Assembly: GCA_023428335.1 (NCBI GenBank)
Contig: JAEYYS010000107.1
Span: 1-31,040 of the forward strand
Length of the DNA stretch: 31,040 nucleotides
Direction: 5' to 3'
DNA from: Verrucomicrobiota bacterium
Lineage (GTDB): Bacteria > Verrucomicrobiota > Verrucomicrobiia > Verrucomicrobiales > Verrucomicrobiaceae
The position numbers and the translations under genes were made by a program. The notes below the pieces were generated by a model. The model made no database searches. It saw only the letters and a list, made by a program, of their open reading frames with translations, and was not told the DNA's origin. Positions 30,833-31,040 of this stretch are shown in pieces (positions within the stretch are counted from its first letter, which is position 1; every line of letters begins with the position of its first letter).

Positions 30833-30959
30833 GGCGCAGCAGGCGGTCGCCGCGCTTCGCCAGGTTGAGGTCGTGGGTGACGACCACCAGCGTCTTGCCG
30901 GCCTCGCCGACCACACCCATGAGCATGTCCATGACCCCGCCACCGGTGGCGGCGTCGAG
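30804..30959 (-). CDS. LolD-like ABC transporter ATPase, 5'-truncated
   Basis: Only the C-terminal ~51 residues remain, because genomic sequence stops at the adapter junction. They run from the D-loop region (LDAATGGGVMDMLM) through the switch histidine in VVVTHDLNLAKRGDRLLRL to the stop, matching the end of LolD/MacB-type ATPases (outer-membrane lipoprotein release). LolD would pair with LolC/LolE, which are not visible. The Walker A, Walker B and signature motifs are outside the window. The coding frame appears to continue past 30959, but that part is adapter. Confidence 0.7.
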   Translation of the reverse strand, partial: LDAATGGGVMDMLMGVVGEAGKTLVVVTHDLNLAKRGDRLLRLKDGRLEPG

Positions 30960-31040
30960 CTGTCTCTTATACAAATCAGACGCTGCCGACGATCGCATAA
31001 TTGTAGATATCGGTGGTCGCCGTATCATTAAAAAAAAATG
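30960..31040. other. Nextera/Illumina adapter contamination
   Basis: From 30960 the sequence reads CTGTCTCTTATACA, the Tn5 mosaic end, then GACGCTGCCGACGA, an 8-nt index (30993-31000), a run ending GGTGGTCGCCGTATCATT, and poly-A. That is the Nextera read-2-side adapter, with a few base errors. On the minus strand it encodes SDLYKRQ and RRPPIST, typical of adapter-derived peptides in databases. It is a library artefact at the contig end, not biology. Confidence 0.98.

Overview
The window looks like chromosomal DNA of a Gram-negative, high-GC bacterium of the PVC superphylum, most likely Verrucomicrobiota (an Opitutales-like lineage is a guess). The best evidence is a 1032-residue secreted protein with the PVC-typical order beta-propeller dehydrogenase, HEAT-like region, cytochrome c. 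Lipid A and inner-core genes (lpxK, a GT9 heptosyltransferase-like gene) and a LolD-like fragment indicate an outer membrane. Start codons are often GTG and Shine-Dalgarno sites are often weak.

Layout. (1) 1-6259: two ~0.5 kb direct repeats (70-580 and 5591-6134), each a chain of hairpins, flank an operon on the minus strand that reads VWA protein, OmpR-type response regulator, histidine kinase. The intergenic DNA upstream of the VWA gene is packed with three-unit arrays of 9-bp period and copies of a 25-nt hairpin. (2) 6260-8225: a lower-GC accessory patch with a SLATT-type membrane protein (predicted immune effector class), a 33-codon ORF overlapping it by 4 nt, debris, a small unknown gene and a secreted unknown protein. 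(3) 8270-11891: a lipoprotein c-type cytochrome and the large PVC dehydrogenase-cytochrome, with a good terminator. A copy of the 25-nt hairpin lies inside the dehydrogenase gene, in frame and with a compensatory base-pair change. (4) 12042-22136: a compact plus-strand cluster for CMP-pseudaminic acid (pseB, pseC, pseF, a pseG-pseH fusion, pseI) followed by an acyl-group module: an unknown 203-aa protein, a FabH-like ketosynthase, a dedicated acyl carrier protein, a DUF4910-type peptidase-like protein, an AAC(3)-family N-acyltransferase and a hexapeptide acyltransferase. (5) 22239-30959: mostly housekeeping genes: an RCK_C membrane protein, ispF, an AraC regulator, a GT9 glycosyltransferase, a metallophosphoesterase, fdhD, lpxK, metG, an L,D-transpeptidase and a truncated lolD-like gene. 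(6) 30960-31040 is Illumina Nextera adapter, not biological sequence.

How the genes work together. Region 4 can make CMP-pseudaminic acid from UDP-GlcNAc with every canonical step present. The attached ketosynthase, ACP and acyltransferases suggest that the sugar (or a related amino sugar) carries a non-acetyl, for example 3-hydroxyacyl, substituent. No glycosyltransferase lies inside the cluster, so the acceptor (flagellin, S-layer, LPS or capsule) cannot be read from here. The most novel signals are this acyl-pseudaminate module, the covarying 25-nt hairpin family, the 9-bp-period arrays, and the SLATT gene with its overlapping short ORF.
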